Source of the DNA: Parabacteroides sp.
Lineage (GTDB): Bacteria; Bacteroidota; Bacteroidia; Bacteroidales; Tannerellaceae
NCBI GenBank assembly: GCA_028689545.1
Contig: JAQVCX010000018.1
Coordinates: 1 to 42,510, forward strand
DNA length: 42,510 nt
Reading direction: 5' to 3'
The position numbers and the translations under genes are program-made. A model generated the notes under the pieces. It was given only the letters and a program-made list of their open reading frames with translations. It did no database searches and was not told where the DNA came from. Shown here piece after piece: positions 1-7,504 of the stretch. Position 1 is the first letter of the stretch; every line of letters starts with the position of its first letter.

Positions 1-713
1 CTCGCTTCGACGCGCTGAACTCGCTGGGCGGTTTCGCTTTCAATCATCCGGAATACATCTACCCGGAGATAGCCGACACGTATTTCCAGATGGAAGGCAA
101 GGCCTTGGGACATCCTCTTTTGAACCGGGAAGTCTGCGTAAAGAACGATATCGATATCCGCAAAAGCCCTTGGTTCCTGATTATCACCGGAGCGAATATG
201 GCGGGTAAGAGTACGTATCTCCGGACGGTCGGTGTCAATTACTTATTGGCTTGCGTAGGCGCTCCGGTCTGTGCCGCCTCCTTGACGGTTTATCCCGCCT
301 ACATGGTTACCAGCTTGCGCACCTCGGATTCCTTGGCTAGCAACGAGTCTTATTTCTTCGCGGAGCTAAAACGACTGAAAATGATTATCGACAGGTTGCA
401 AAACGGGGAGAAGCTATTTATCATCTTGGACGAGATCTTGAAGGGAACAAACTCTATCGACAAGCAGAAGGGTTCTCTTGCCCTTATGAAACAACTGGTC
501 GCTTATAAGGCTTGCGGTATCATCGCTACCCACGACTTAGTGTTGGGAACCTTGGAGGAAGAGTTCCCCGAACAAATAAAGAATTACCGCTTCGAGGCGG
601 ATATAAAGAACGAGGAGCTATCCTTCTCTTATCAACTAAGGGAAGGGATAGCCCAGAATATGAATGCTTGCTTCTTGATGAATAAGATGGGAATCTTTTT
701 AGTTGACAAGTGA
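1..713 (+). CDS. MutS-family DNA mismatch repair-type ATPase, C-terminal part (5' end outside window)
   Basis: The frame is open from base 3 without a start, so the gene begins left of the window. What is seen is the MutS ABC-type ATPase domain: a Walker A segment TGANMAGKSTYLRT, the MutS signature SLASNESYFFAELKR, a Walker B stretch KLFIILDEILKGTNS and the switch segment ATHDLVLG. The protein ends about 50 residues after the switch with no Smr endonuclease domain, which argues against MutS2 and fits the short, roughly 600-residue MutS-like proteins common in Bacteroidetes. Those proteins are annotated as mismatch repair but their true substrate is uncertain. It converges on the M48 protease gene across a repeat hairpin. 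Confidence 0.9.
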   Translation, partial: RFDALNSLGGFAFNHPEYIYPEIADTYFQMEGKALGHPLLNREVCVKNDIDIRKSPWFLIITGANMAGKSTYLRTVGVNYLLACVGAPVCAASLTVYPAYMVTSLRTSDSLASNESYFFAELKRLKMIIDRLQNGEKLFIILDEILKGTNSIDKQKGSLALMKQLVAYKACGIIATHDLVLGTLEEEFPEQIKNYRFEADIKNEELSFSYQLREGIAQNMNACFLMNKMGIFLVDK

Positions 714-795
714 CAGTTGACAGTTGACAAGTGACAGTTGACAGTTGACAGTTGCGACAAGCGGTAAATAACTGTCAACTGTCAACTGTCAACTA
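704..795. repeat. Inverted tandem heptamer repeat (TTGACAG)n between convergent genes
   Basis: Left arm: several copies of TTGACAG, some degenerate (TGACAAG), from the last codons of the MutS-like gene. Right arm: three copies of the complement CTGTCAA. Bases 733-753 pair perfectly with 770-790 (21 bp) around a 16-base loop, so the transcript of either convergent gene would form a long hairpin. There is no T-tract, so a classical terminator is not shown. The same heptamer recurs at 36839-36872. Confidence 0.85.
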
Positions 796-800
796 CGAAC

Positions 801-1592
801 TTACTTCTTGTAAGTTCGTTTAATTGCGGGAAGCGCTTTCTGCAACTCCGCTATACGGGTGGCATCACTGGGGTGCGTACTCATAAACTCCGGCGTAGAG
901 CCACTCTTTCCGGCGGACATCTTTTTCCAGAAGTTGACCGCCACGTCCGGATTGTATCCCGCCATAGTCATGAAGACCAATCCCATATAATCCGCTTCCG
1001 ACTCATGCTTACGGGAGAAAGGAAGCATTACGCCATACTGCGCTCCCACTCCATATACCGTATTGGCCGCTTGCTGTACCGCCGTGCTCTTATTGCTTAC
1101 CGCCGCACCTAAAATAGCCGCCCCGTACTGGGCCATTAGTTGCTGGCTCATACGCTCATTGCTGTGCTTGGCTACGGCATGGGCTACCTCATGCCCGACG
1201 ACCACCGCCAATTCATCGTCCGAGGAAACCAAAGGCAGCAATCCTTCGTACACCACGATCTTGCCGCCCGGCATACAAAAGGCGTTCACTTGCGGATCAT
1301 TCACCAGATTAAACTCCCACGCGAAGTTTTTCACCTCATCCGCCATCCCGTTCGCCTTCAAATATTCCTCCGTAGCGGCGGCTATCTTCCTTCCGACCCG
1401 GGTTACCATAGCGCTCTTGTTCGCGTTCGTCGATTTCTTCGCCGTCTTTATATAATTATTATACTGGGTAAGGCTGGACGACAACACCTCTTGATCCGAA
1501 ACCAACAGCACCTGCTTGCGTCCTGTCAACGGTACGCTGGAACAGCCTGCCAATAAAAGCAAGGCCACGAATAAACTTGCTATTTTTCTCAT
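801..1592 (-). CDS. M48-family metalloprotease, lipoprotein
   Basis: Zinc endopeptidase of the M48 family (LoiP/BepA type), expected to work on misfolded or unassembled envelope proteins from the periplasmic face of a membrane. A lipoprotein signal ends in LLLLAGC with Cys17. The zinc site HEVAH is at residues 134-138 and the third ligand region is HESEADYMG, about 65 residues later. The conserved PGGKIVVYEGLL segment precedes the active site. At 263 residues it has the usual length of a stand-alone catalytic lipoprotein without TPRs. The last codons lie in a perfect 9-bp hairpin (796-818). No partner gene is adjacent, so the specific substrate cannot be inferred. Confidence 0.92.
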   Translation of the reverse strand: MRKIASLFVALLLLAGCSSVPLTGRKQVLLVSDQEVLSSSLTQYNNYIKTAKKSTNANKSAMVTRVGRKIAAATEEYLKANGMADEVKNFAWEFNLVNDPQVNAFCMPGGKIVVYEGLLPLVSSDDELAVVVGHEVAHAVAKHSNERMSQQLMAQYGAAILGAAVSNKSTAVQQAANTVYGVGAQYGVMLPFSRKHESEADYMGLVFMTMAGYNPDVAVNFWKKMSAGKSGSTPEFMSTHPSDATRIAELQKALPAIKRTYKK

Positions 1593-1837
1593 ATTCTTTT
1601 ACTTGAAATTAAACCTGATACTCTCTTTTTAATAACGCGAAGATACTACCATTTTGTTTAAAACGACCACACGCTTTCGTTCTTTAACGTGGTATAGGAA
1701 AACCGACAAACTTAGTCTGATAGGAACAGATGTGGAAGAGGATTACAGGGAATAGACCGGAACCGGACAAAGGCGGAATCCGTAAAAATAGCAGTTCTTA
1801 CCGACTTTTTTGTATCTTCGCTCTTCTATAACACCGT

Positions 1838-1845
1838 TACCTTTG
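1838..1845 (+). promoter_or_regulatory. Probable -7 promoter element of the SnoaL/cupin/hydrolase cluster
   Basis: TACCTTTG matches the Bacteroidetes TAnnTTTG element 26 bases upstream of the 1872 start. The nearest upstream TTG (1810-1812) is 25 bases away, slightly long, so the -33 element is uncertain. Two ATAGGAA copies (1694-1700, 1720-1726) lie further upstream. Confidence 0.5.
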
Positions 1846-1871
1846 CAGTAATAATTAAAAATCAGAGCAGT

Positions 1872-2324
1872 ATGAAGTCATTAGTCATTACAGCGATGTT
1901 GTTCCTGGCGATGGTAGTCGGAGCAAACGCACAAGAGAATCAGAAAGTGTTTACCGCCGAGGAGCAGGCAATCGTGGATTTGTCGAACAACAAATGGACT
2001 TGGATGTCGGAGAAAAACGTGGAGCGGCTGGCGGAGCTGTTTCATGAGAACTCACAGTTCGTCCACATGGGTGGCTATTGGGGCAAGAAACAAGAACTGG
2101 AAACCATTCGCACAGGAAATATCTGGTACAAGAAAGCCGAGATACACGACGTACAAGTGAAATTCGCCGCAGGGACGGCTACGGTCTATAGCCGCATCCA
2201 TTTGAACTCAGAAGTTGGCGGAAACTCCGTGCGCTTCCCCTTTATCGTGAGCGAGGTATATGTCATGGAAAACGGCAAATGGCAACTCTCCACGCTGGCC
2301 TTTACAAAGACGTTGGGTGAATAA
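1872..2324 (+). CDS. Secreted SnoaL/DUF4440-like (NTF2-fold) protein
   Basis: 150 residues beginning with a signal peptide (MKSLVITAMLFLAMVVGANA, cleavage probably before QENQ). The mature part has the NTF2-like pattern of SnoaL/DUF4440 proteins: an N-terminal helix EEQAIVDLSNNKWTWM, a helix with a ELFHEN segment, then alternating strands ending in the typical ENGKWQLSTLAFTKTL. Such domains are small-molecule binding or isomerase-like folds, but no catalytic residue can be named here. It is first in a three-gene unit with a cupin-CMD protein (16 bases downstream) and a hydrolase, all exported, suggesting joint action on a small compound in the periplasm. Substrate unknown. Confidence 0.75.
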   Translation: MKSLVITAMLFLAMVVGANAQENQKVFTAEEQAIVDLSNNKWTWMSEKNVERLAELFHENSQFVHMGGYWGKKQELETIRTGNIWYKKAEIHDVQVKFAAGTATVYSRIHLNSEVGGNSVRFPFIVSEVYVMENGKWQLSTLAFTKTLGE

Positions 2325-2340
2325 TCAATAAGAGGCAGAT

Positions 2341-3480
2341 ATGAAAATGAAGACTTTATTTATCACAACGGTATTGGCCGTATCATCCGTCGCGGCACAT
2401 GCGCAGACAGCCGAGACCTTCCGCCAGCCCTATCCGCTGGGCGACAAGCTCTCTCCTAACCCGAACTTCACGGGCGAGGTATGGCTCGCCCCTCTAACGG
2501 AGAAGAAAGAGTTGAACGTCCCGATGGCAAACGTCACCTTCGAGCCGGGGTGCCGCAACAGTTGGCATTCGCACAAGGCCGGGCAACTCTTGATAGCCAC
2601 CGCCGGCATCGGCTATTATCAAGAGAAGGGACAACCTGCCCGTCGCCTCTTCCCGGGCGACATCGTGGAGATAGCCCCCGATGTGGAGCATTGGCACGGG
2701 GCAGCACCAGACAGTTGGTTTGCCCACGTAGCCATCACCACCAATCCGCAGAACAATGCCGCCGTATGGCTCTCTCCGATAAGCGACGAGCAATATCGTG
2801 AAGCTACCGCCGAAGCCGCCAGCCGTTATACAGAAGCGAACAAGGTGCTTACCCTGCGAGAGCAAGCTATCGTCGCGGTCGCATCCTATACCGGCAACGG
2901 TGATTTGGAGCATTTGAAATCGGCCTTTGCCCAAGCGTTAGAGACAGGCATGACCCTCAACGAGGTAAACGAGGTCTTGATTCACGCCTATGCCTACTGT
3001 GGATTTCCCCGTAGCCTGCGTGCCATCCAGACCTTCATGCAAGTGGTGGACGAGCGGAAAGCCCAAGGTATCCATGACACCGTAGGCCGCGAAGCCTCCA
3101 CCATTACGGACAACAGAAACCGCTATGAGCGTGGACGTGATGTGCTTGCCGAAATATCGGGCGCGCCAGCCGATGCCCCGAAAGCGGGCTATGCCCTCTT
3201 CGCTCCAACCATCGAGCGATTCCTCAAAGAACATCTGTTCGCCGACCTCTTCGAGCGTGACTTGCTGACCTATCGGGAGCGCGAGCTCGCTACGATATCT
3301 ATCCTTGCCGGAGTAGGCGGCGTAGAACCGATGGCTTACGGACACATGGCAATAGGTCTGCATTTGGGCATTACCCCCAACCAGCTCTCGGCATTGCTGA
3401 ACATCGTGAAAATGAATCTCGGCAAAACTTACTCAGAACCGCTTCGCAACGTGTTGGACCAATTAACAGAAAAGAAATGA
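2341..3480 (+). CDS. Secreted cupin - carboxymuconolactone decarboxylase (CMD) fusion with two CMD-like repeats
   Basis: 379 residues with a signal peptide (MKMKTLFITTVLAVSSVAAHA). Order: a cupin barrel at about 45-130, with metal-ligand-like residues NSWHSHKAGQ and VEHWHGAAPD, then a CMD-like helical domain at about 165-240 (LTLREQAIVAVASYTG to HAYAYCGFPRSLRA), then a second at about 300-375 (LTYRERELATISILAG). Neither CMD copy has the AhpD CxxC pair; the first keeps one Cys and the second none, so disulfide-reductase activity is unlikely. CMD proteins with cupins are common in Bacteroidetes but most often cytoplasmic; export is a notable point. Its stop overlaps the next start (ATGA), so the genes are translationally coupled. 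Confidence 0.85.
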   Translation: MKMKTLFITTVLAVSSVAAHAQTAETFRQPYPLGDKLSPNPNFTGEVWLAPLTEKKELNVPMANVTFEPGCRNSWHSHKAGQLLIATAGIGYYQEKGQPARRLFPGDIVEIAPDVEHWHGAAPDSWFAHVAITTNPQNNAAVWLSPISDEQYREATAEAASRYTEANKVLTLREQAIVAVASYTGNGDLEHLKSAFAQALETGMTLNEVNEVLIHAYAYCGFPRSLRAIQTFMQVVDERKAQGIHDTVGREASTITDNRNRYERGRDVLAEISGAPADAPKAGYALFAPTIERFLKEHLFADLFERDLLTYRERELATISILAGVGGVEPMAYGHMAIGLHLGITPNQLSALLNIVKMNLGKTYSEPLRNVLDQLTEKK

Positions 3481-4538
3481 AGAAAGTAATCTTATCCGCC
3501 GCGTTGCTCATGGCCGCGACGGCAATCAACGCACAAGAACCTATCGCAATCGTCAAACAGGGACACTTCACAGTAAGAGGAACAACCGTACAACGACAAG
3601 GTAGCTACGACAACAGTAAGTTTGTCGGCTGGGCAGAACAAGAAGAAACCGGGCAAAGCTATCGTGCCGACCATGCCTTCGTGAACTTTCAGATTCCTGC
3701 CGACCGCAAGCCCTTACCGCTTGTCTATGTGCATGGCTATGGCGGTTCAGGAGTTTGTTGGCAGATGACTCCCGATGGCAGGGATGGTTTCGCCACATTG
3801 ATGTTGCGCCGAGGTTGGAGCAGCTATGTGATGGACTTACCCGGTCGCGGACGTGCAGGAAGAACATCGGCAACCACAATGGTCAAGCCCGTAGCCGACG
3901 AAATGTTTTGGTTCGACATCTGGCGCATCGGCATTTGGCCTAACTACAACAAAGACGTGCAATTCCCAAAGGACTCCGCATCGCTCTCCCAATTCTTCCG
4001 TGAAATGACACCCGACATCAGCGACCACAGGCAGGATGTTCCCGCACTGGGCGCATTGGCAAAGCGTATCGGCGGTCATATCCTTGTCACCCATTCGGCA
4101 GGAGGCTTCCCGGGCTGGCTATCTGCCATGCAGAATCCGGAGGTCAAAGCGGTCGTATCCTATGAACCGGGCGGCTTCGTATTCCCCGAAGGCGAAGTGC
4201 CGGAGCGTATCGACGGGCTGACAGGAGGCGTAGCGGGAACGCCCGTCCCGAAGGAACAATTCAAGCGGCTTACAGAGATCCCTATCGTCCTCTATTTCGG
4301 TGATTACATACCCGAAACACCCTCCAAAAACCTCGGCGACGAAAATTGGCGTGTGCGTCTTCAAATGGCTCGCAAGTTCGTGGAAACCATCAACCAGCAC
4401 GGAGGCAATGCCACATTAGTAGAACTGCCTAAAATAGGCATTCATGGTAATACGCATTTCTTGATGCAAGACTTGAACAATAGTGAATTGGCAGGATTGC
4501 TTGATGACTGGTTGCAAACAAGATTCATGAGAATTTGA
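3477..4538 (+). CDS. Secreted alpha/beta hydrolase
   Basis: 353 residues with signal peptide MKKVILSAALLMAATAINA. Alpha/beta-hydrolase features: oxyanion-hole region LPLVYVHGYGGSGVCW, nucleophile elbow VTHSAGGFPGW (Ser inside HSAGG rather than GxSxG), and a likely catalytic His in KIGIHGNTHFLM near the C-terminus. The family includes esterases, lactonases and lipases; the substrate cannot be told. The start overlaps the stop of the cupin-CMD gene by four bases (ATGA), and with the SnoaL-like gene it forms a compact exported three-enzyme unit. Esterase or lactonase action on the same small molecule handled by the cupin and CMD domains is an inference from context. Confidence 0.85.
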   Translation: MKKVILSAALLMAATAINAQEPIAIVKQGHFTVRGTTVQRQGSYDNSKFVGWAEQEETGQSYRADHAFVNFQIPADRKPLPLVYVHGYGGSGVCWQMTPDGRDGFATLMLRRGWSSYVMDLPGRGRAGRTSATTMVKPVADEMFWFDIWRIGIWPNYNKDVQFPKDSASLSQFFREMTPDISDHRQDVPALGALAKRIGGHILVTHSAGGFPGWLSAMQNPEVKAVVSYEPGGFVFPEGEVPERIDGLTGGVAGTPVPKEQFKRLTEIPIVLYFGDYIPETPSKNLGDENWRVRLQMARKFVETINQHGGNATLVELPKIGIHGNTHFLMQDLNNSELAGLLDDWLQTRFMRI

Positions 4539-5145
4539 CATTCTGACACTTTGTAAACCGAAGTCCCGGAGAATCGATTTTTCCGGGCAAAGGTACGGTA
4601 TGGCCTTGAAAACGGAAGAATAAAACAGCAATTGCTTATCGGATAGGAAGATGTGGAAAAATGGCCTTTTATTCTAGCGGTATATATTCATCCTATTTCA
4701 TATTTGGAGGATAGGAAGGGAGGAAAAACGGTGCTATAATAGGGGCATAACTGGGTTAGAATACCCATTCGCGACTACTCATAACCCTACTCTTGACTAT
4801 TTACGATGCCCAACGGCAGTATCGGCGTTGCCTAATGCGACCCGTCGCATAGGCTTTCGCCGCCTAATGTGTATGGAAACGGGGATATTTCCACCCAAAA
4901 GAGCGTTTTTTCTCCTCTCCCGATTCATGGTTTGGCCGATTCAAGGAAAGACACTGTCACGATTACCCCCCAAAAAAGAAGCATAAAGAAAGGAAGAAAG
5001 CGATTCCAGTATCACATCAACAAAGAAACCACCTGTTAAAACCATCTATTAATGAACGATAAGCCTCGTTGTCACGGCCGTAAACGAGGCTTGCTCTCCT
5101 TAAGTGAAGGAGATCTGCTTAATATGCAGAAAAAAAAGCCCCAAC
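4539..5145. other. Long non-coding stretch with hairpins and ATAGGAA motifs
   Basis: About 600 bases without a convincing gene. It holds a CCCGGA/TCCGGG hairpin (4565-4587) just behind the hydrolase gene, without a T-tract; ATAGGAA at 4643-4649 and 4711-4717 and its complement TCCTAT at 4691-4696; and a hairpin GCCTAATGCGA...TCGCATAGGC at 4830-4854. A 72-codon open frame starting at 5052 overlaps the argR promoter and start and is not credible. No TAnnTTTG promoter element was found by eye in the first 600 bases. Confidence 0.6.
5061..5113 (+). other. Two consecutive hairpins upstream of the argR promoter
   Basis: A perfect 10-bp stem AAGCCTCGTT/AACGAGGCTT (5061-5070 with 5083-5092, 12-base loop) is followed immediately by a 7-bp stem TCTCCTT/AAGGAGA (5095-5101 with 5107-5113). 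They lie upstream of the argR promoter, so they are not part of its leader. They could be the 3' end of an unannotated small RNA or a transcription barrier; function not shown. Confidence 0.5.
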
Positions 5146-5163
5146 TTGCATATTTATTCAACA
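5146..5163 (+). promoter_or_regulatory. ARG-box-like ArgR operator 1
   Basis: TTGCATATTTATTCAACA is an imperfect palindrome resembling the ARG box pattern (TGAAT-A/T core-ATTCA). It covers the -33 TTG of the argR promoter and is 15/18 identical to operator 2, which starts 43 bases downstream, about four helical turns. Binding by the ArgR encoded next door is an inference from family knowledge. Confidence 0.65.
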
Positions 5164-5179
5164 ATACTCTTTATATTTG
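5146..5179 (+). promoter_or_regulatory. Promoter of the arg operon
   Basis: TTG at 5146-5148 and TATATTTG at 5172-5179, spacing 23 bases, match the Bacteroidetes -33/-7 consensus. Transcription would start near 5186, about 20 bases before the argR ATG, and operators lie on both sides. Confidence 0.75.
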
Positions 5180-5188
5180 CAGCCTGTT

Positions 5189-5206
5189 TTGCATAAATAT
5201 ACAACA
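5189..5206 (+). promoter_or_regulatory. ARG-box-like ArgR operator 2
   Basis: TTGCATAAATATACAACA differs from operator 1 at three positions. It lies just after the expected transcription start and reaches the first base of the argR start codon, a position suited to repression (autoregulation) when arginine is abundant. Confidence 0.65.
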
Positions 5207-5646
5207 TGAGTACGAAGAAGGAACGATTGGATGCCATTTGCGGTATTATACAGGCGAAGGTGATAAGTAATCAAGAAGAGCTACTTAAAGAACTAGAAGA
5301 TAGCGGATTCTCGGTTACGCAAGCTACGCTTTCCCGCGACATCAAGCAACTGAAAGTGGCCAAGGTACACGACGGAAACGGAGATTATGTATATCGCCTT
5401 CCCGAAGAGCGTATAAGCAAACAAGCACAGCCTAAAGGCAAGAAAAAGCCGGATATCGAGTTTTCCGGAAACTTGGCGGTGGTGAAAACACGACCGGGTT
5501 ACGCCATGGGTATCGCCTCAGACATAGATTCCCATGCCCCGAGCGAGATACTGGCCACCATTGCCGGAGACGACACGATCTTGGTAATCCCCCGCAACGG
5601 CGTAAGCCAAGAGAAGGTGATTGCCGCTTTATCACATTTTATATAA
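5206..5646 (+). CDS. argR: Arginine repressor ArgR
   Basis: 146 residues, the normal ArgR length. The N-terminal winged helix (about 1-70) contains ISNQEELLKELEDSGF, the TQATLSRDIKQLKVAKV recognition region and YVYRLPEE. The C-terminal hexamerisation and arginine-binding domain (about 80-146) has RPGYAMGIASDID and the TIAGDDTILVIPRN segment, where the acidic pair contacts arginine in known ArgR proteins. It is first in the arginine operon and has two ARG-box-like operators around its own promoter, so feedback control of the whole operon is likely. There is no visible ribosome site, which is usual in this phylum. Confidence 0.95.
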   Translation: MSTKKERLDAICGIIQAKVISNQEELLKELEDSGFSVTQATLSRDIKQLKVAKVHDGNGDYVYRLPEERISKQAQPKGKKKPDIEFSGNLAVVKTRPGYAMGIASDIDSHAPSEILATIAGDDTILVIPRNGVSQEKVIAALSHFI

Positions 5647-5674
5647 AAGGGAAGAACTAAGAACAAACAATAAA

Positions 5675-6271
5675 ATGAGACAAGAAATAGAAATTGATGT
5701 TATGATCGCTGATGCCTCTCACGAGGTATATGTGGATACGATCCTAGAGACGATCGAGTCTGCCGCTAAAGTCCGAGGCACGGGTATCGCCAAACGTACG
5801 CACGAGTATGTGGCCCAGAAGATGAAAGAGGGCAAGGCGGTGATCGCCTTGGCGGGAAACGAGTTTGCCGGATTCAGCTATATCGAGTCATGGGGAAACA
5901 AGCAGTATGTGACTACCTCCGGCTTGATCGTACATCCTAATTTCCGGGGCTTGGGTATCGCTAAACGCATCAAGGACATGACCTTCCAGCTTGCCCGCAT
6001 GCGCTGGCCGAAGGCGAAGATATTCAGTCTTACCTCTGGGGCCGCCGTGATGAAAATGAATACCGAGCTGGGATATGTACCGGTCACGTTCGCCAACTTG
6101 ACGGACGACGAGGCTTTCTGGCGGGGGTGCAACGGCTGCGTAAACCATGATGTCTTGGAACGTACCGGACGCAAATATTGCATCTGCACGGCCATGATGT
6201 TCGACCCGGCCGATCCGCATCGTGCGCAACGAGAGCAAGATGCTCGCGATCTAGCTAAAAAGACTAATTAA
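5675..6271 (+). CDS. GNAT-family N-acyltransferase in the arg operon, candidate first-step glutamate acyltransferase
   Basis: 198 residues from the ATG at 5675, chosen because the longer frame would overlap argR and lacks conservation-like sequence. The GNAT core is visible: acetyl-CoA loop VHPNFRGLGIAKRIKDM (about 88-104), preceding strands VIALAGNEFAGFSYIES, and SLTSGAAVMKMNTELGYV after it. A C-terminal tail carries Cys152, 155, 169 and 171 in CNGC and CIC arrangement, a possible metal site. It sits between argR and argG, and the operon otherwise supplies acyl-glutamate pathway enzymes but no recognised N-acylglutamate synthase. By context it may acylate glutamate with acetyl- or, as ornithine is succinylated in B. 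fragilis, succinyl-CoA. The role is inference. Confidence 0.85.
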   Translation: MRQEIEIDVMIADASHEVYVDTILETIESAAKVRGTGIAKRTHEYVAQKMKEGKAVIALAGNEFAGFSYIESWGNKQYVTTSGLIVHPNFRGLGIAKRIKDMTFQLARMRWPKAKIFSLTSGAAVMKMNTELGYVPVTFANLTDDEAFWRGCNGCVNHDVLERTGRKYCICTAMMFDPADPHRAQREQDARDLAKKTN

Positions 6272-6304
6272 TACGATAGAAAAACAACATAAAATAAAGG
6301 AACA

Positions 6305-7504
6305 ATGAAGAAGAAAGTAGTAGTAGCGTTCAGCGGAGGTTTGGATACCTCGTTCACGGTCATGTATCTGGCGAAGGAAAAAGGATACGAGGTGTACGCC
6401 GCTTGCGCTAACACAGGTGGTTTCAGCGAGGAACAATTGAAAAAGAACGAGGAGAACGCCTATAAGCTAGGCGCCACGAAATACGTGACGATCGACGTTA
6501 CGAAAGAGTATTACGAGAAGAGCTTGAAGTACATGATTTTCGGAAACGTGCTGCGTAATGGTACGTATCCTATCTCCGTAAGTTCCGAGCGTATCTTCCA
6601 AGCCTTGGCAATCGCCCGCTACGCGAACGAGATCGGTGCCGACGCTATCGCCCATGGTTCTACCGGAGCGGGTAACGACCAGATTCGTTTCGATATGACT
6701 TTCTTGGTATTGGCTCCGAACGTGGAGATTATCACTTTGACCCGCGATATGGCCTTGAGCCGTGAGGCAGAGATCAACTACTTGAAGGAGCACGGTTTCG
6801 AGGCTGATTTCACGAAGTTGAAATATTCCTATAACGTAGGTCTTTGGGGAACGTCTATCTGCGGTGGCGAGATTCTTGATTCCGCGCAAGGATTACCCGA
6901 GAGCGCTTATCTGAAACAAGTGGAAAAGACCGGCAGCGAGCAATTGCGCATCGAGTTCAAGAACGGCGAGGTTCACGCCGTGAATGGTGAGGTGTTCGAG
7001 GATAAGATCGCCGCTATCCAGAAGATCGAGGAGATCGGGGCCGCTTACGGTATCGGCCGGGATATGCACGTGGGCGATACGATCATTGGCATCAAGGGAC
7101 GTGTCGGTTTCGAGGCCGCCGCTCCTGTGTTGATTATCGGGGCACACCGCTTCCTGGAGAAATATACGTTGAGCAAATGGCAACAATACTGGAAGGATCA
7201 GGTAGCGAACTGGTATGGCATGTTCTTGCACGAGAGCCAATATCTGGAACCGGTGATGCGCGACATCGAGGCGATGTTGCAAGAGTCTCAGCGTAACGTG
7301 AACGGTACGGCTATTCTGGAGCTTCGTCCGTTGTCCTTCTCTACCGTTGGCGTAGAGTCTGAAGATGACTTGGTGAAGACGAAATTCGGCGAGTACGGAG
7401 AGATGCAGAAAGGTTGGACCGCCGACGACGCTAAGGGCTTCATCAAGGTTCTTTCTACTCCGCTACGTGTTTATTATACGAACCATAAAGACGAAGAGAT
7501 ATGA
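6305..7504 (+). CDS. argG: Argininosuccinate synthase
   Basis: 399 residues. Joins citrulline and aspartate at the expense of ATP (to AMP and pyrophosphate) in the cytoplasm. The N-terminal PP-loop VVVAFSGGLDTSFTVMYLAK binds ATP; SERIFQALAIARYANEIGADAIAHGSTGAGNDQ-type sequence (about 92-125) holds the citrulline/aspartate site with the HGSTGAGNDQ motif; the C-terminal part is the tetramerisation region. The sequence belongs to the somewhat divergent Bacteroidetes ArgG type. It overlaps argC by four bases (ATGA), so the two are translationally coupled within the ArgR-controlled operon. Confidence 0.96.
   Translation: MKKKVVVAFSGGLDTSFTVMYLAKEKGYEVYAACANTGGFSEEQLKKNEENAYKLGATKYVTIDVTKEYYEKSLKYMIFGNVLRNGTYPISVSSERIFQALAIARYANEIGADAIAHGSTGAGNDQIRFDMTFLVLAPNVEIITLTRDMALSREAEINYLKEHGFEADFTKLKYSYNVGLWGTSICGGEILDSAQGLPESAYLKQVEKTGSEQLRIEFKNGEVHAVNGEVFEDKIAAIQKIEEIGAAYGIGRDMHVGDTIIGIKGRVGFEAAAPVLIIGAHRFLEKYTLSKWQQYWKDQVANWYGMFLHESQYLEPVMRDIEAMLQESQRNVNGTAILELRPLSFSTVGVESEDDLVKTKFGEYGEMQKGWTADDAKGFIKVLSTPLRVYYTNHKDEEI

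Noticed and set aside
704-760. TTGACA copies as sigma-70 -35 promoter elements
   Set aside because: They are part of a heptamer repeat and the main sigma factor in this phylum uses TTG / TAnnTTTG.
5052-5270. Leader peptide or 72-residue gene before argR
   Set aside because: It spans the arg promoter, both ARG boxes and the argR start in another frame; composition is not protein-like.
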